Below are positions 1-10,300 of a stretch of DNA of 64,000 nucleotides, in pieces. The translations under genes and the position numbers were made by a program. Numbering within the stretch: position 1 is the first letter of the stretch; every line of letters begins with the position of its first letter. Under the pieces are notes generated by a model. It did not search any database. It worked only from the letters and a program-made list of their open reading frames with translations, and was not told where the DNA came from. The stretch spans positions 4,615,501 through 4,679,500 of the forward strand of contig NZ_LZEU01000001.1 in the NCBI RefSeq assembly GCF_014490745.1. Direction: 5' to 3'. Origin of the DNA: Pseudomonas alcaligenes (GTDB lineage: Bacteria > Pseudomonadota > Gammaproteobacteria > Pseudomonadales > Pseudomonadaceae).

Positions 1-1
1 C

Positions 2-826
2 GAGCAGGCCAAGTTCCGCGACTACCGCAGCCTCGGCATCAACCGCCTGTCGATCGGCGTGCAGAGCTTCCAGGAAGCCAAGCTCAAGGCCCTCGGCCGC
101 ATCCACGACGGCAGCGAGGCGATCCGCGCCGCCGACATGGCGCGCAATGCCGGCTTCGACAACTTCAACCTCGACCTGATGCACGGCCTGCCCGAGCAGA
201 GCATCGAGGACGCCCTGTTCGACCTGCGCACCGCCATCGACCAGCAGCCCACGCACCTGTCCTGGTACCAGCTGACCATGGAGCCCAACACGGTGTTCTG
301 GAGCCAGCCGCCAGTGCTGCCGGAAGACGACCTGCTGTGGGACATCCAGGAGGCCGGCCAGGCCCTGCTGGCCGCCGAGGGCTACGCCCAGTACGAGGTT
401 TCCGCCTACGCCCAGAGCGGCCGCGCTGCGCGGCACAACCTCAACTACTGGACCTTCGGCGACTTCCTCGGCATCGGCGCCGGCGCCCACGCCAAGCTGA
501 GCAGCCCGGACGGACACATCCTGCGCAGCTGGAAGACCCGCCTGCCCAAGGATTACCTGGCCACCACCAAGGCCTTCCAGGCCGGCAGCCGGGCGCTCGA
601 CGCCGAGGAGCTGCCCTTCGAGTTCCTGATGAACGTGCTGCGCCTCACCAACGGCGTGCCCGCGGCCCTGTTCAGCCAGCGCACCGGCCTGCCGTTGGCG
701 CAACTGGCCGCAGCGCGGCGCGAAGCCGAATCGCGCAAGCTGCTGCTGGACGACCCCGAACGCCTGGTCGCAACCCGCGAAGGCCAGCTGTTCCTCAACG
801 ACCTGCTGCAGCATTTCCTGCCCTGA
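2..826 (+). CDS. hemW: HemW, radical-SAM heme chaperone (3' part)
   Basis: The reading frame is open from the window edge, so the gene begins upstream; 274 residues are visible. The first in-window residues (FRDYRSLGINRLSIGVQSF) match the core of HemW, the oxygen-independent coproporphyrinogen-oxidase-like protein now regarded as a heme-trafficking chaperone. The C-terminal HemW region follows (ARHNLNYW, GIGAGAHAKL, LPFEFLMNVLRL). Family members are around 380 residues, so roughly the first 110, including the CxxxCxxC iron-sulfur cluster site, lie outside the window. The internal GTG at 59 is not the start. Assignment rests on these family motifs; cytoplasmic role inferred from the family. 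Confidence 0.93.
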   Translation, partial: EQAKFRDYRSLGINRLSIGVQSFQEAKLKALGRIHDGSEAIRAADMARNAGFDNFNLDLMHGLPEQSIEDALFDLRTAIDQQPTHLSWYQLTMEPNTVFWSQPPVLPEDDLLWDIQEAGQALLAAEGYAQYEVSAYAQSGRAARHNLNYWTFGDFLGIGAGAHAKLSSPDGHILRSWKTRLPKDYLATTKAFQAGSRALDAEELPFEFLMNVLRLTNGVPAALFSQRTGLPLAQLAAARREAESRKLLLDDPERLVATREGQLFLNDLLQHFLP

Positions 827-893
827 CCCCCACTCCCGCCGCCCCTCGCCGTGACGCGCTTGGCAGCCGTGCCGCTGCGGCGCCGGCCGCACC

Positions 894-899
894 TATACT
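894..899 (+). promoter_or_regulatory. Candidate -10 box before the small charged-protein gene
   Basis: TATACT lies 33 bases upstream of the next start codon. No good -35 hexamer is visible at 16-18 bases, so this is only a weak promoter suggestion. Confidence 0.3.
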
Positions 900-932
900 G
901 AGTGATCCAGCCCCGCTCGCTCAGGAACCACC

Positions 933-1217
933 ATGAAACGCTCCACTACCCTGCGTCTTGGCGTCTCGGCCCTGCTGGTCGCCCTGACCCTTCCCCTCCT
1001 CGCCCAGGCCGGTACCTATGGCTCGGAACGCCGCCAGGATCGCCGCAGCGACCGCTACGACGCCCGCGACAACCGCCAGAGCGGCCGCGAGGAAGCCCGC
1101 GATCTCAAGCAGGAATGCCTCGACTCGGAAGACAGCCGCATGGACTGCCGCCAGCTCAAGCGCAGCACCAAGCAGGACACCCGCCAGGAATCGCGCGCGA
1201 TTCGCCGCGACGACTGA
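933..1217 (+). CDS. Small secreted Arg/Asp-rich protein, unknown function
   Basis: A 94-residue ORF with a clear N-terminal signal peptide: a basic start (MKRSTTLRLG), a hydrophobic core, and a likely cleavage after AQA near residue 26. The mature part is extremely hydrophilic, dominated by Arg, Asp, Glu and Gln (for example RRQDRRSDRYDARDNR). It has only two Cys, ten residues apart, which could form a periplasmic disulfide. Similar short Arg/Asp-rich exported proteins are common in pseudomonads but I know no function. Start chosen at the ATG giving the signal peptide, preceded by an AGGAACCACC stretch. The gene stands alone downstream of hemW. Confidence 0.7.
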   Translation: MKRSTTLRLGVSALLVALTLPLLAQAGTYGSERRQDRRSDRYDARDNRQSGREEARDLKQECLDSEDSRMDCRQLKRSTKQDTRQESRAIRRDD

Positions 1218-1400
1218 CCTCCCGCTCAGCCCGCCGCCCCGGCAGGCGGGCGGAAACCATGGCGCAGCCGAAATGTGAGCTGCCCCAGCGGTTTTTCAAG
1301 CGAACCTCCGGCACAGTGGCGCAACGCCACAGTCACGCTTTGCATTCGTGCCCCGACTAGGGTGCAATGGCCGCCTCACACCCCGCCCCAAGGACTTCCG

Positions 1401-1724
1401 ATGGATCTGCTGCTCGACCTGATCGCCACCCTGTCGCGCTGGTGCCGCGGTCACCTGTACGACATTTCCCTGGCCATCATGGCCACCCTGTTCGTGCTGT
1501 TCGGGCCCGGCATCAATGCCTGGGTACAGCGCTCCATCGGCGGCTTCAACTTCTTCCTGCGCACCCTGATCTTCGTCCTGGTCTGCGCGGTCGGCTACGG
1601 CCTGGCCATCGTCTTCCTCACCCCCTGGCTGTCCCATGGGCTGGGTTATTTCAACAACTTCACCCTGGCGCCGGTGCTGCTACTAGTCTTCTTCCTGATC
1701 GGCGTACTGGCCGACCGCAGCTGA
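1401..1724 (+). CDS. DUF3392-type small inner-membrane protein
   Basis: A 107-residue very hydrophobic protein with about three membrane segments: around residues 15-35 (ISLAIMATLFVLFGPGINAW), 50-75 and 85-105 (LAPVLLLVFFLIGVLADRS). It resembles the Pseudomonas DUF3392 family as I remember it; function unknown. The ATG follows an AAGGACTTCCG stretch that can serve as ribosome-binding site. An upstream in-frame extension exists but would put non-membrane, arginine-rich sequence ahead of the first membrane segment and is not favoured. Confidence 0.75.
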   Translation: MDLLLDLIATLSRWCRGHLYDISLAIMATLFVLFGPGINAWVQRSIGGFNFFLRTLIFVLVCAVGYGLAIVFLTPWLSHGLGYFNNFTLAPVLLLVFFLIGVLADRS

Positions 1725-1773
1725 TCCCCGCCGGCACCTCCGTGCGGGCCAGCCGCCCGCCCACGGAGGAGCC

Positions 1774-2031
1774 ATGATGAAACCCCTCAAGCACCTGTAT
1801 CTGTACTTCCACGACGGCCAACGTCTGGCTCTGCGCTTTCCCCAGCAGAACGAAGACCCGGCGGTGATCGCCCGGGCCTTGCGCAAACAGCTCGAATCGC
1901 CTTATCTGAGCATCGAGGTGGACGGCGACCTGCTGATGATCCCGCGCGAGAGCATCAAGTACCTGCAGATCTGCCCGATGCCCATGGCGCTGCCCGAGCT
2001 GACCATCCAGGGCGCGCAGGTGATCGACTAG
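1774..2031 (+). CDS. Conserved small cytoplasmic protein, unknown
   Basis: An 85-residue soluble protein without signal peptide or membrane segment. Its predicted mixture of strands and one helix (LYLYFHDGQRLALRF; VIARALRKQLESPY; DLLMIPRESIKYLQICP) suggests a small alpha/beta domain. A strong ribosome-binding site (CGGAGGAG) lies just upstream of two adjacent ATG codons, so the true start may be the first or second Met. I do not recognise the family. It sits between two small membrane or secreted ORFs on the same strand. Confidence 0.7.
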   Translation: MMKPLKHLYLYFHDGQRLALRFPQQNEDPAVIARALRKQLESPYLSIEVDGDLLMIPRESIKYLQICPMPMALPELTIQGAQVID

Positions 2032-2066
2032 AACAACAAGAGCTGTCCCCGATCCACGGAGGCACC

Positions 2067-2180
2067 ATGAAGCGCATCGCCCCCCTGTTGCTGATCCTCG
2101 CCAGCCTGCTCAGCCCCGGAGCCCTGGCGGAAACCGTTGCCCGCGAAGGCCACCGGGCCATGCTGCCGGGCGCCGACTAG
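2067..2180 (+). pseudogene. 37-codon signal-peptide ORF, probably interrupted by an in-frame TAG
   Basis: After a strong CGGAGG ribosome-binding site, an ATG opens a typical signal peptide (MKRIAPLLLILASLLSPG, cleavage after ALA) followed by only 16 residues before TAG. Reading through that TAG the same frame stays open for 23 more codons to the stop at 2250-2252, and this tail contains a CxxCGH motif (CQGCGHRQL). Either this is a real 37-residue exported peptide or a slightly longer secreted Cys-containing protein truncated by a nonsense mutation. The second reading fits the sudden end of the mature part. Function unknown. Confidence 0.45.
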
Positions 2181-2339
2181 GCACAGCAGGCCAAGCCGGG
2201 CCGCTGCCAGGGCTGCGGCCACAGGCAGCTGCGCCGCAGCGAAAGCGGCTAGCACCTCTCGACGCTATCGCTAATCCGTCTAACCCCCCCACCCCCGCCG
2301 ATGTAGATTGAAAGCAACGAAGCGATAGAGGAGAAGGGT

Positions 2340-2741
2340 ATGCAAGTGTCCGGGTATAGCAGCAACCTGCCGCTCTCGACCCAGGTCATCAACAAGTACG
2401 GCCCGACCAGTCCCGAACAGGTAAACAAGGTCGTCGACGCTGCTTCAGACCGAGTGGACGAGCGCCAGGCAAGCAACGAACTGAGCCAGGCCACCAAGCG
2501 TGACGCCGCCGCACAGATCTACAGCGCCAACACCCAGCAACGGCAAATCGAGACCTATCTGGCGGTAGCCAGCGAAAGTGAAGTCGACAGCCAGCCGAGT
2601 CCGTTGGAGACCGCTACGGAACTGCGCGAGGCGCAACAGCGCTACGACCGGGCGCAGAACATCGACGATCTACCCAGCCGCCCCGAGCGGCCTGAGAACC
2701 AACCGGTATATCCGGAGCAACATGTTGAAACCCGTGCCTGA
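2340..2741 (+). CDS. Hydrophilic hypothetical protein
   Basis: A 133-residue soluble protein, acidic overall, with no signal peptide. It is rich in Gln, Glu, Ser and Ala, with a Pro-rich C-terminus (RPERPENQPVYPEQ). The middle (about 45-95) is predicted helical. A good ribosome-binding site (AGAGGAGAAGG) precedes the ATG. It is followed by a terminator shared with pckA, so it forms a single-gene unit converging on pckA. I do not recognise the family. Confidence 0.7.
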   Translation: MQVSGYSSNLPLSTQVINKYGPTSPEQVNKVVDAASDRVDERQASNELSQATKRDAAAQIYSANTQQRQIETYLAVASESEVDSQPSPLETATELREAQQRYDRAQNIDDLPSRPERPENQPVYPEQHVETRA

Positions 2742-2760
2742 CTGCTAAACGACAGCGCAC

Positions 2761-2787
2761 AAAAAAGCCGCCCGTAGGCGGCTTTTT
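2761..2787. terminator. Bidirectional intrinsic terminator between the hypothetical gene and pckA
   Basis: AAAAAAGCCGCC, a CGTA loop, then GGCGGCTTTTT. The perfect stem has an A tract on one side and a T tract on the other, so it can end both converging transcripts. Confidence 0.9.
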
Positions 2788-2806
2788 CTTTGGCCTGAAC
2801 TCTTGC

Positions 2807-4348
2807 TTAGAGTTGCGGGCCGGCGTTGCGGATGGCGTCGGAGACGTCGAACTTCTTGAAGTTCTCGACGAACTGCTGGGCCAGGCCCTTGGCCGCTTCG
2901 TCGTAGGCGTTCGAGTCGCTCCAGGTGTTGCGCGGGTTGAGCAGGTTGGTCTCGACGCCCGGCACGGCCTTCGGCACGCTCAGGTTGATGATCGGCAGCT
3001 GCTCGGTTTCGGCACCGATCAGCGCGCCGCTCTGGATGGCCGCGATCACGCCACGGGTGGTGGGGATGTTGAAGCGCTTGCCCACGCCGTAGCCACCGCC
3101 AGTCCAGCCGGTGTTGACCAGGTAGACCTTGGAACCGAAGCCACGGATGCGCTTGATCAGCAGCTCGGCGTATTCGCCGGCCGGACGCGGGAAGAACGGC
3201 GCGCCGAAGCAGGTGGAGAAGGTCGACTTGATGCCGCCGCCGCTGCCCATTTCGGTGGAACCGACCAGCGCGGTGTAGCCGGACAGGAAGTGGTAGGCCG
3301 CCTGCTCTTCGCTGAGGATCGACACCGGCGGCAGCACGCCAGTCAGGTCGCAGGTCAGGAAGATCACGGCATTCGGCTCGCCGCCGAGGTTCTTCTCGGA
3401 GCGCTTCTCGACCAGCTCCAGCGGGTAGGCCGCACGGCTGTTCTGGGTCAGGCTGTCGTCGGTGTAGTCCGGCACGCGGTTGTCGTCGAGCACCACGTTT
3501 TCCAGCACGGCGCCGAACTGGATGGCTTTCCAGATTACCGGCTCGTTCTTCTCGGACAGGTCGATGCACTTGGCGTAGCAGCCGCCTTCGATGTTGAACA
3601 CCACGCCCACGCCCCAGCCGTGCTCGTCGTCACCGATCAGGTAACGGCTCGGGTCGGCGGACAGGGTGGTCTTGCCGGTGCCGGACAGGCCGAAGAACAG
3701 GGTCACGTCGCCTTCTTCGCCGATGTTGGCAGCGCAGTGCATCGGCAGCACGTCGGCTTCCGGCAGCAGGAAGTTCTGCACGGAGAACATGGCTTTCTTC
3801 ATTTCACCGGCGTAGCGCATGCCGGCGATCAGGACTTTCTTGGCGGCGAAGTTAATGATCACGCAGCCATCGGAGTTGGTGCCGTCACGCTCCGGCACGC
3901 ACTCGAAGTTGGCCACGTTGAGGATCTGCCACTCGGCCTTGGCGCCCGGGTTGTAGGTTTCCGGGTTGATGAACAGGCAACGGCCGAACAGGTTCTGCCA
4001 GGCGGTCTGGGTGGTCATCTTGACCGGCAGGTAGTGCGCTTCGGCGGAGCCGACGTGCACGTAGGAAACGAAATGATCCTGGGCCTGGTTGAAGGCTTCA
4101 ACGCGATCCCACAGGGCATCGAACTTGTCGGCCGGGAACGGACGGTTGATGTTGCCCCAGGCGATTTTCGCCTCGGTGCTCGGCTCCTGGACGATGAAGC
4201 GGTCGGCCGGGGAACGGCCGGTACGGTGGCCGGTGCGCACGACCAGAGAGCCGTTGGCGGCCAGCTCGCCTTCGCCCCGACGGATGGCCTCTTCGACCAG
4301 TTGGGCAGCGCTGATATCGGTGTATACGGCGGTGTTGGCTTGCGTCAT
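2807..4348 (-). CDS. pckA: Phosphoenolpyruvate carboxykinase (ATP)
   Basis: Converts oxaloacetate and ATP to phosphoenolpyruvate, CO2 and ADP, the entry step of gluconeogenesis from TCA intermediates. The 513-residue product has the expected length. It carries the P-loop [16 protein letters not shown] from about residue 220, the metal-binding GDDEHGWG motif just after it, and the family stretch [10 protein letters not shown] near the N-terminus. Start chosen at [11 protein letters not shown]; the 21-residue upstream extension crosses non-coding DNA. A 7-bp inverted repeat lies upstream. The gene stands alone between two terminators; hslO upstream is on the same strand. Confidence 0.97.
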   Translation of the reverse strand: MTQANTAVYTDISAAQLVEEAIRRGEGELAANGSLVVRTGHRTGRSPADRFIVQEPSTEAKIAWGNINRPFPADKFDALWDRVEAFNQAQDHFVSYVHVGSAEAHYLPVKMTTQTAWQNLFGRCLFINPETYNPGAKAEWQILNVANFECVPERDGTNSDGCVIINFAAKKVLIAGMRYAGEMKKAMFSVQNFLLPEADVLPMHCAANIGEEGDVTLFFGLSGTGKTTLSADPSRYLIGDDEHGWGVGVVFNIEGGCYAKCIDLSEKNEPVIWKAIQFGAVLENVVLDDNRVPDYTDDSLTQNSRAAYPLELVEKRSEKNLGGEPNAVIFLTCDLTGVLPPVSILSEEQAAYHFLSGYTALVGSTEMGSGGGIKSTFSTCFGAPFFPRPAGEYAELLIKRIRGFGSKVYLVNTGWTGGGYGVGKRFNIPTTRGVIAAIQSGALIGAETEQLPIINLSVPKAVPGVETNLLNPRNTWSDSNAYDEAAKGLAQQFVENFKKFDVSDAIRNAGPQL

Positions 4349-4389
4349 GAGGATCCCCGTCGGCCGCTGGCCGAGTCTTCCGAACATTG

Positions 4390-4415
4390 TGTAGTGACGG
4401 TCAAATGCCACTACA
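4390..4415. promoter_or_regulatory. Inverted repeat upstream of pckA, possible operator
   Basis: TGTAGTG and CACTACA are separated by 12 bases and lie 42-67 bases before the pckA start. The position and dyad symmetry suit a dimeric regulator, but the short spacer also allows an RNA hairpin. No named regulator can be assigned from the sequence. Confidence 0.4.
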
Positions 4416-4420
4416 GCGAT

Positions 4421-4457
4421 AAAAAAGTCGCGGGAGTATGCCAGAAAAGCACCTCCC
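4421..4457 (-). terminator. Intrinsic terminator of hslO
   Basis: On the minus strand GGGAGGTGC, a loop, and GCATACTCCC form an imperfect hairpin followed by GCGACTTTTTT, giving a run of six U in the RNA. It lies about 50 bases after the hslO stop codon. Confidence 0.6.
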
Positions 4458-4505
4458 TTGGCAGCCTCTGATCTCTTCGTGCATCCGATAGACGCACACT
4501 ATCGA

Positions 4506-5393
4506 TCAATGGCGGGTTGCCGATGGCTTCTGACTGCCGGCGCCAACGAAGAGTTGCGTGACGTCGGCAGCATCGAAGGCATAGCGCTGGTTGCAGAACT
4601 GGCAGTCGATCACCACCTGTCCGCCATGCTCGGCCAGCAGCGCTTCGGCATCGGCCTGGCCGAGGCTGACCAGGGCACGCGACGAGCGCTCACGCGAGCA
4701 GCTGCAGCGGAACTGCAGCGGCGCGGCATCGAACAGGCGCACCGACTCCTGGTGGTAGAGGCGATGCAGCACCGTCTCGTTGTCCAGGCCGAGCAGCTCT
4801 TCGGCGCTCAGGGTGTTGGCCAGGGTCAGCAGGTGTTCCCAGCTGGCAGCGCGCTCGTCCGCTTCGCGCAGGCGATCCGCCGGCAGCTGTTGCAGCAGCA
4901 GGCCGCGGGCACGCTGGCCGTCGGCATGCAGCCAGAAACGCGTGGGCAGCTGCTCGGAAGTGGCAAAGTAGGCGGACAGGCAGTCGGCCAGGCTGTCGCC
5001 TTCCAGGGCGACTATGCCCTGGTAGCGCTGGCCCTGCTTGGGATCGACGGTCAGCGCCAGGGTGCCTTCCGGCATCAGCTCGGCCAGACCAGCGGCGGCG
5101 CCGATCTGCTCGGCGTGGTAGCGGGCGATGCCGCGCACCTCACGCTCGCTGGAGATCTCGATCATCAGCAGCGGCACCGGCCCGGCGGAGCGCGCCTGCA
5201 GGATCAGCAGGCCGTCGAACTTCAGGGTGCCGACCAGCAGCGCGGCGGCGGCGAGCATCTCGCCGAGCAGCTGGGCCACCGGCTGCGGGTAGGGATGCTT
5301 GGCCAGCACATGCTGGTAGCTCTCACCGAGGCTGGCCAGTTCGCCACGCACGTCGGTGTCGTCAAACAGAAAACGCTGGGTGAAATCGGACAT
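4506..5393 (-). CDS. hslO: Hsp33 redox-regulated holdase chaperone
   Basis: Hsp33 is a cytoplasmic chaperone switched on by oxidation of a C-terminal zinc centre. The 295-residue product keeps the four zinc-binding cysteines as CSCS (in [10 protein letters not shown]) and CQFC (in [13 protein letters not shown]) near the C-terminus. The N-terminal substrate-binding domain begins [12 protein letters not shown]. The 20-residue longer ORF start is rejected because it is unlike the family. It lies 84 bases downstream of hslR on the same strand, an arrangement also found in other gammaproteobacteria, so the two are probably co-transcribed. Confidence 0.96.
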   Translation of the reverse strand: MSDFTQRFLFDDTDVRGELASLGESYQHVLAKHPYPQPVAQLLGEMLAAAALLVGTLKFDGLLILQARSAGPVPLLMIEISSEREVRGIARYHAEQIGAAAGLAELMPEGTLALTVDPKQGQRYQGIVALEGDSLADCLSAYFATSEQLPTRFWLHADGQRARGLLLQQLPADRLREADERAASWEHLLTLANTLSAEELLGLDNETVLHRLYHQESVRLFDAAPLQFRCSCSRERSSRALVSLGQADAEALLAEHGGQVVIDCQFCNQRYAFDAADVTQLFVGAGSQKPSATRH

Positions 5394-5440
5394 GTCCGGA
5401 TTCCGCTTGATTTCAGGGCCGGCGATTTTAGGCGCAAAGG

Positions 5441-5460
5441 CCGGCGCGACCAAGCGCCGG
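5441..5460. other. Intercistronic hairpin between hslR and hslO
   Basis: A perfect 7-bp stem (CCGGCGC / GCGCCGG) with a 6-base loop and no U tract on the coding strand. It could be an mRNA-processing or stabilising element between the two heat-shock genes; no further evidence. Confidence 0.35.
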
Positions 5461-5477
5461 TTGTCTAGCCGTGCCGT

Positions 5478-5873
<396 letters not shown>

Positions 5874-5885
5874 CGTTGGCTCGAA

Positions 5886-5911
5886 AAAAGTCCGCTATGG
5901 GTGCGGATTTT
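5886..5911. other. Terminator-like hairpin in the hslR leader
   Basis: On the minus strand AAAATCCGC, a 7-base loop and GCGGACTTTTTT form a stem followed by six T, ending only about 12 bases before the hslR start. On the plus strand the same stem ends in TTTT before rimB. Possible attenuator or thermosensitive leader. Confidence 0.45.
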
Positions 5912-5971
5912 GCCTGATGCAGTTGTCACATGGCGCATCTAGAATGCCTGCATCGCTGATGGAAGCCTGTA

Positions 5972-6439
5972 TTGAAGACTTTCGACCAACTTTCCGTGAT
6001 CGGTTTGCGCGAATGGATCAACCTGCCGGAGCTCGGCATGGTCGGCCTGCGCGCCAAGATCGACACCGGCGCCAGCACCTCGACCCTGCATGCCAGCGAC
6101 ATCGTGTCCTTCGAGCGTGACGGCGCGCCCTGGGTACGCTTCACCGCGCACTTCGGCACCCTGGTGCAACGGCGTCACCGCTGCGAGGCGCCGCTGGTAA
6201 CGGTGAAGACCATCAAGAGTTCCAATGGCCAGACCCAGAGCCGCTACGTGATCCGTACCGCGCTGATGCTGGGCGACCGCCAGTGGCTGGTGGAATTCAC
6301 CCTGGCCTGCCGCAAGACCATGCGCTACCGGGTGCTGCTCGGCTCCAAGGCGTTGATCACGGGCCAACTGGTGGTCAACCCGGCGCTCACCTACGTGCAA
6401 GACAAACCGCAACTGCCCTCCTCCCCCGGTGCCCCATGA
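5972..6439 (+). CDS. rimB: RimB-type retropepsin-like protease (ATP-dependent zinc protease family, PF05618)
   Basis: A 155-residue cytoplasmic protein with the aspartyl-protease-like signature [12 protein letters not shown] near residue 30, characteristic of the PF05618 family. Despite the family name, the motif is of retropepsin type. In Pseudomonas the homologue RimB works with the S6-modifying ligase RimK. The start is a TTG preceded by GGAAGCCTGTA; no ATG gives the conserved N-terminus. Its stop overlaps the rimK start in ATGA, showing translational coupling. What RimB cleaves here cannot be read from the sequence. Confidence 0.88.
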   Translation: MKTFDQLSVIGLREWINLPELGMVGLRAKIDTGASTSTLHASDIVSFERDGAPWVRFTAHFGTLVQRRHRCEAPLVTVKTIKSSNGQTQSRYVIRTALMLGDRQWLVEFTLACRKTMRYRVLLGSKALITGQLVVNPALTYVQDKPQLPSSPGAP

Positions 6440-7341
6440 AGATCGCCATTCTGTCGCGCAATCCGCGCCTGTATTCGACTCGCCGCCTGGTGGAAGCCGG
6501 CGAGGCACGCGGCCACGAGATGGTGGTGATCGATACCCTGCGCGCCTACATGAACATCGCCAGCCACAAGCCGCAGATCCACTACCGCGGCAAGCCGCTG
6601 GAGGGTTTCGACGCGGTGATTCCGCGCATCGGCGCATCGGTGACCTTCTATGGCTGCGCGGTGCTGCGCCAGTTCGAGATGCAGGGCGTGTTCCCGCTCA
6701 ACGAGTCGGTGGCGATCAGCCGCTCGCGTGACAAGCTGCGCTCGCTGCAGCTGCTGTCGCGCAAAGGCATCGGCCTGCCGGTGACCGGCTTCGCCCACTC
6801 GCCGGACGACATTCCCGATCTGATTCAGATGGTCAACGGCGCGCCGCTGGTGATCAAGGTGCTGGAAGGCACCCAGGGCATCGGCGTGGTGCTCTGCGAG
6901 ACCGAAAAAGCCGCCGAGTCGGTGATCGAGGCGTTCATGGGCCTCAAGCAGAACATCATGGTGCAGGAGTACATCAAGGAAGCCGGCGGCGCCGACATCC
7001 GCTGCTTCGTGGTCGGCGACAAGGTGATCGCGGCGATGAAGCGCCAGGCCAAGCCCGGCGAGTTCCGCTCCAACCTGCACCGCGGCGGCGTGGCCAGCCT
7101 GATCAAGATCACCCCGGAAGAACGCATGACCGCCATCCGCGCGGCCAAGGTCATGGGCCTGTCGGTAGCCGGGGTCGACATCCTGCGCTCCAACCACGGT
7201 CCGCTGGTGATGGAAGTGAACTCCTCGCCCGGCCTGGAGGGCATCGAGACCACCACCGGCAAGGACGTGGCCGCCATCATCATCGAGTACCTGGAAAAGA
7301 ACGCCGAGCCCGGCCAGACCCGCACCAAAGGCCGCGGCTGA
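6436..7341 (+). CDS. rimK: Ribosomal protein S6 glutamate ligase
   Basis: ATP-grasp enzyme that adds glutamates to the C-terminus of ribosomal protein S6; in Pseudomonas its activity has been reported to respond to c-di-GMP. The 301-residue product has the family length and start ([18 protein letters not shown]). ATP-grasp motifs include [32 protein letters not shown] and the metal-binding [14 protein letters not shown]. It overlaps rimB by four bases. Its stop codon directly abuts the stop codon of the convergent GGDEF-EAL gene, with no base between them. Confidence 0.96.
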   Translation: MKIAILSRNPRLYSTRRLVEAGEARGHEMVVIDTLRAYMNIASHKPQIHYRGKPLEGFDAVIPRIGASVTFYGCAVLRQFEMQGVFPLNESVAISRSRDKLRSLQLLSRKGIGLPVTGFAHSPDDIPDLIQMVNGAPLVIKVLEGTQGIGVVLCETEKAAESVIEAFMGLKQNIMVQEYIKEAGGADIRCFVVGDKVIAAMKRQAKPGEFRSNLHRGGVASLIKITPEERMTAIRAAKVMGLSVAGVDILRSNHGPLVMEVNSSPGLEGIETTTGKDVAAIIIEYLEKNAEPGQTRTKGRG

Positions 7342-10300
7342 CTAACCCACGACTAAACCGGCCTGGCGCTGCTCCAGCCAGGCGACGAACTGCGCCTCGA
7401 CCAGCGGCCGGCCGAAGTGATAGCCCTGGCCCAGGGCACAGCCCTGGCGCTGCAGCCAGGCGAGCTGGGCGGCACTCTCGACGCCCTCGGCCACGCACTC
7501 CAGGCCGAGGTTGCGGGCGATCATCAGGATGGTTTCCACCAGCATCTGGCCACTGGCCTCGCCCTCCAGGTCGTGGATGAAGCTGCGGTCGATCTTCAGC
7601 CGATCCAGCGGCAGGCGCTTGAGGTAGGTCAGCGACGAATAGCCGGTGCCGAAGTCGTCGATGGCGAAGCGGATGCCCAGGGCCTTGAGCGTCTGCATGG
7701 CGGCGATGCACTGCTCGACATCCTCCAGCAGCACCCCCTCGGTGATCTCCAGCTCCAGGGTGCTGGCCGGCAGGCCATGGCGCTGCAGGCTGGCGCTGAT
7801 GCGCTCGGCGCAGTCGGCCTGGCGCAGCTCACGCGGGCTGAGGTTGACCGCCAGCACCAGTTGCGGCCAGCGCGCCTGCCAGCGCGCCAGGGTGGCGCAG
7901 GCGTGTTCCAGCACCCACTGGCCGAGCTCCTGGATCAGCCCGGTTTCCTCGGCCAGGGCGATGAACTGGGTCGGCGCGATATCGCCGCGCTCCGGGTGCT
8001 GCCAGCGCAGCAGCACTTCGGCGCCGACCACGCTGCCGTCGTGCAGCGCCAGCTGCGGCTGGAACACCAGGTACAGCTGGTCACGGGCCATGGCCTGGCG
8101 CAGGTCGCTCTGCAGCTGCAGGCGCTGGTCGATCACCGCCTGCATTTCCGGGGCGAAGAAGTGCAATGCGTTACGCCCGCCCTGCTTGGCCTGGTACATG
8201 GCGGTGTCGGACTGCTTGAGCACATCGGCGGCGCCCTGGCCCGGCAATGGGTGCAGGGTGATGCCGATACTGGCCGTCACCGCCAGGTCGTGGCCGTCCA
8301 CCCGGTAGCTGCCCTGCAGGCTGGCGAGCAGCTTGTCGCCCACTTCGGCGGCATGCTCGGCCGCCAGCTCGGGGCTCTCGGCCAGGCCTTCGAGCAACAC
8401 CACGAACTCGTCGCCGCCGAGCCGGGCCAGGGTATCCTCGGCGCGCAGGCACTGCCCCAGGCGCGCGGTGACCTCGCGCAGCAGGGCGTCGCCGACCGGG
8501 TGGCCGAGGCTGTCGTTGACCGTCTTGAAGTGGTCGAGGTCGATGAACAGCAGGGCACCGAAGCGGTTGTCGCGCTGCTCGCGGGTCATCGCGTGCTGCA
8601 GACGATCCTGCAGCAGGCGGCGGTTGGGCAGGCCGGTCAGCTCGTCGCTGTAGGCCAGCCGCTCGATCTCGCGCTGGTAGCGCTGGCGCTCGGAAATGTC
8701 GGTGATGCTGGCGCGGATCAGCAGCGGCTTGCCGGGCATGCGCACCAGGCGCACTTCGCAGGGTAGCTGGCGGCCACCGCTGTCGCGGTGCAGCCACTCG
8801 AATACCGGGGTACCGCCGGCAATGGCTGCATCCAGATGCTGCCGCGCCGCGGCCTTGGAGGCCTGGCCGTCGGCCTGGCGCGGCGGGCTCATCGCACTGG
8901 GCAGGCGGCCGAGCAGCTCGGCATGGCTCATGCGGAACAGCCGCTCGGCATTCTCGTTGGCGTCGATGATGCCGGTCTTCGGGCTGAACAACAGGATCGC
9001 CTCCGGCGCATGCTCGACCAGGGTGCGATAGCGCGCCTCGGCATCGTGGCGCGCGGTGATGTCCTCGATCAGCGCCAGGCAGGCCTCCAGGCGGCCCTTG
9101 TTCCCGCGCACCGCGCGCAGGCTGAGGCGGGTGTAGGCCAGACTGCCGTCGCGGCGCAGGAAGCGCTTCTCCAGCTCGCAATCGTCGCGCGCGCCTTCGC
9201 GCATGGCGTCGAACAGGCGATCCTCGCGCTCGATGTCGTCGACATGACTGATCTGCAGCCAGGACTGTTCGCGCAGTTCCTCGCGGCTGCGGCCGAGGAT
9301 CTCGCACAGCTTGTGGTTGACCTCCAGCCACTGGCGCTGCGGGCCGACCATGGCCATGCCGATCAGCGGCGCCTCGAAGAACAGCCGCAGCCATTCGTCG
9401 CGCTCGCGTAGCTGCTGCTCGGTACGCTTGCGCGCGCTGATGTCCTGGATCGCCCCGTACAGGCGCACCGGCCGCTCGCCGTCGAGCTCGGGAAAACCCT
9501 TCAGGCGCACCCAGCGCTGGGTACCCTTGGCGCCGATCAGGCGCACCTCCAGGTCGTAGGGCTGGCCGGTGCGCAGCACCTGGGCCAGGGTTTCCTCCAT
9601 CAGCTGGCGGCTTTCTTCGTCGTAACGAGCCAGGGCGGCCTGCATGTCCGGCGCGCCGCCGGCCGGATCCAGCTCGTTGAGGCGGAAGCAGCCGTCGGTC
9701 CAGTACATGCGCTGGTCGGCCATCTCCAGCACCCAGCCACCGATATCGGCCACCGCCTCGGTCTGCGACAGCAGGTGGGTCTGGCGCAGCAGTTCCTCGC
9801 GGCGCTGGGTCAGCTCGCCGGCCAGGCGCTCGCGCTCGGTCACGTCATTGTTCAGCGCGACTATATGGCTGACCTCGCCGTGCTCGTCGAGCAACGGGGC
9901 GACCGTCACCTCGTTCCAGAAGCGCTGGCCGTCCTTGCGGTAGTTGCGCAGGGTTTCCTGGTGCACGATGCCGCGGCGGATCGCCTCGCGCACCCGTAAC
10001 AGGCCGCTCTGCTCCTCGTCCCGGTTGAGCAGCAGGCGGCTGGGGCTGCCGAGGATCTCCTCGCGCGAGTACCCGCTGATGCGCTCCAGCGCCGGGTTGC
10101 AGTAGATGAACGGGGTATTCGGCTGGCGCACGTCGGAGATCGACACCCCCAGCGGGCAGGATTGCAGCGCCAGGTTGGCCAGGGCCAGCTCCTTCTGCAT
10201 GCCGGCGCTGAGCTTGAGGGTCTGGCGCAGGTCGCTGAGGGCACGGCCGACCAGCAGGGTGGCGATCATCAGCACCAGCACGCTGAGGTGCAGCTCGCTG

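Noticed and set aside
2813..4471. 552-codon plus-strand frame opposite pckA
   Set aside because: Shadow frame; pckA has all catalytic motifs and family length.
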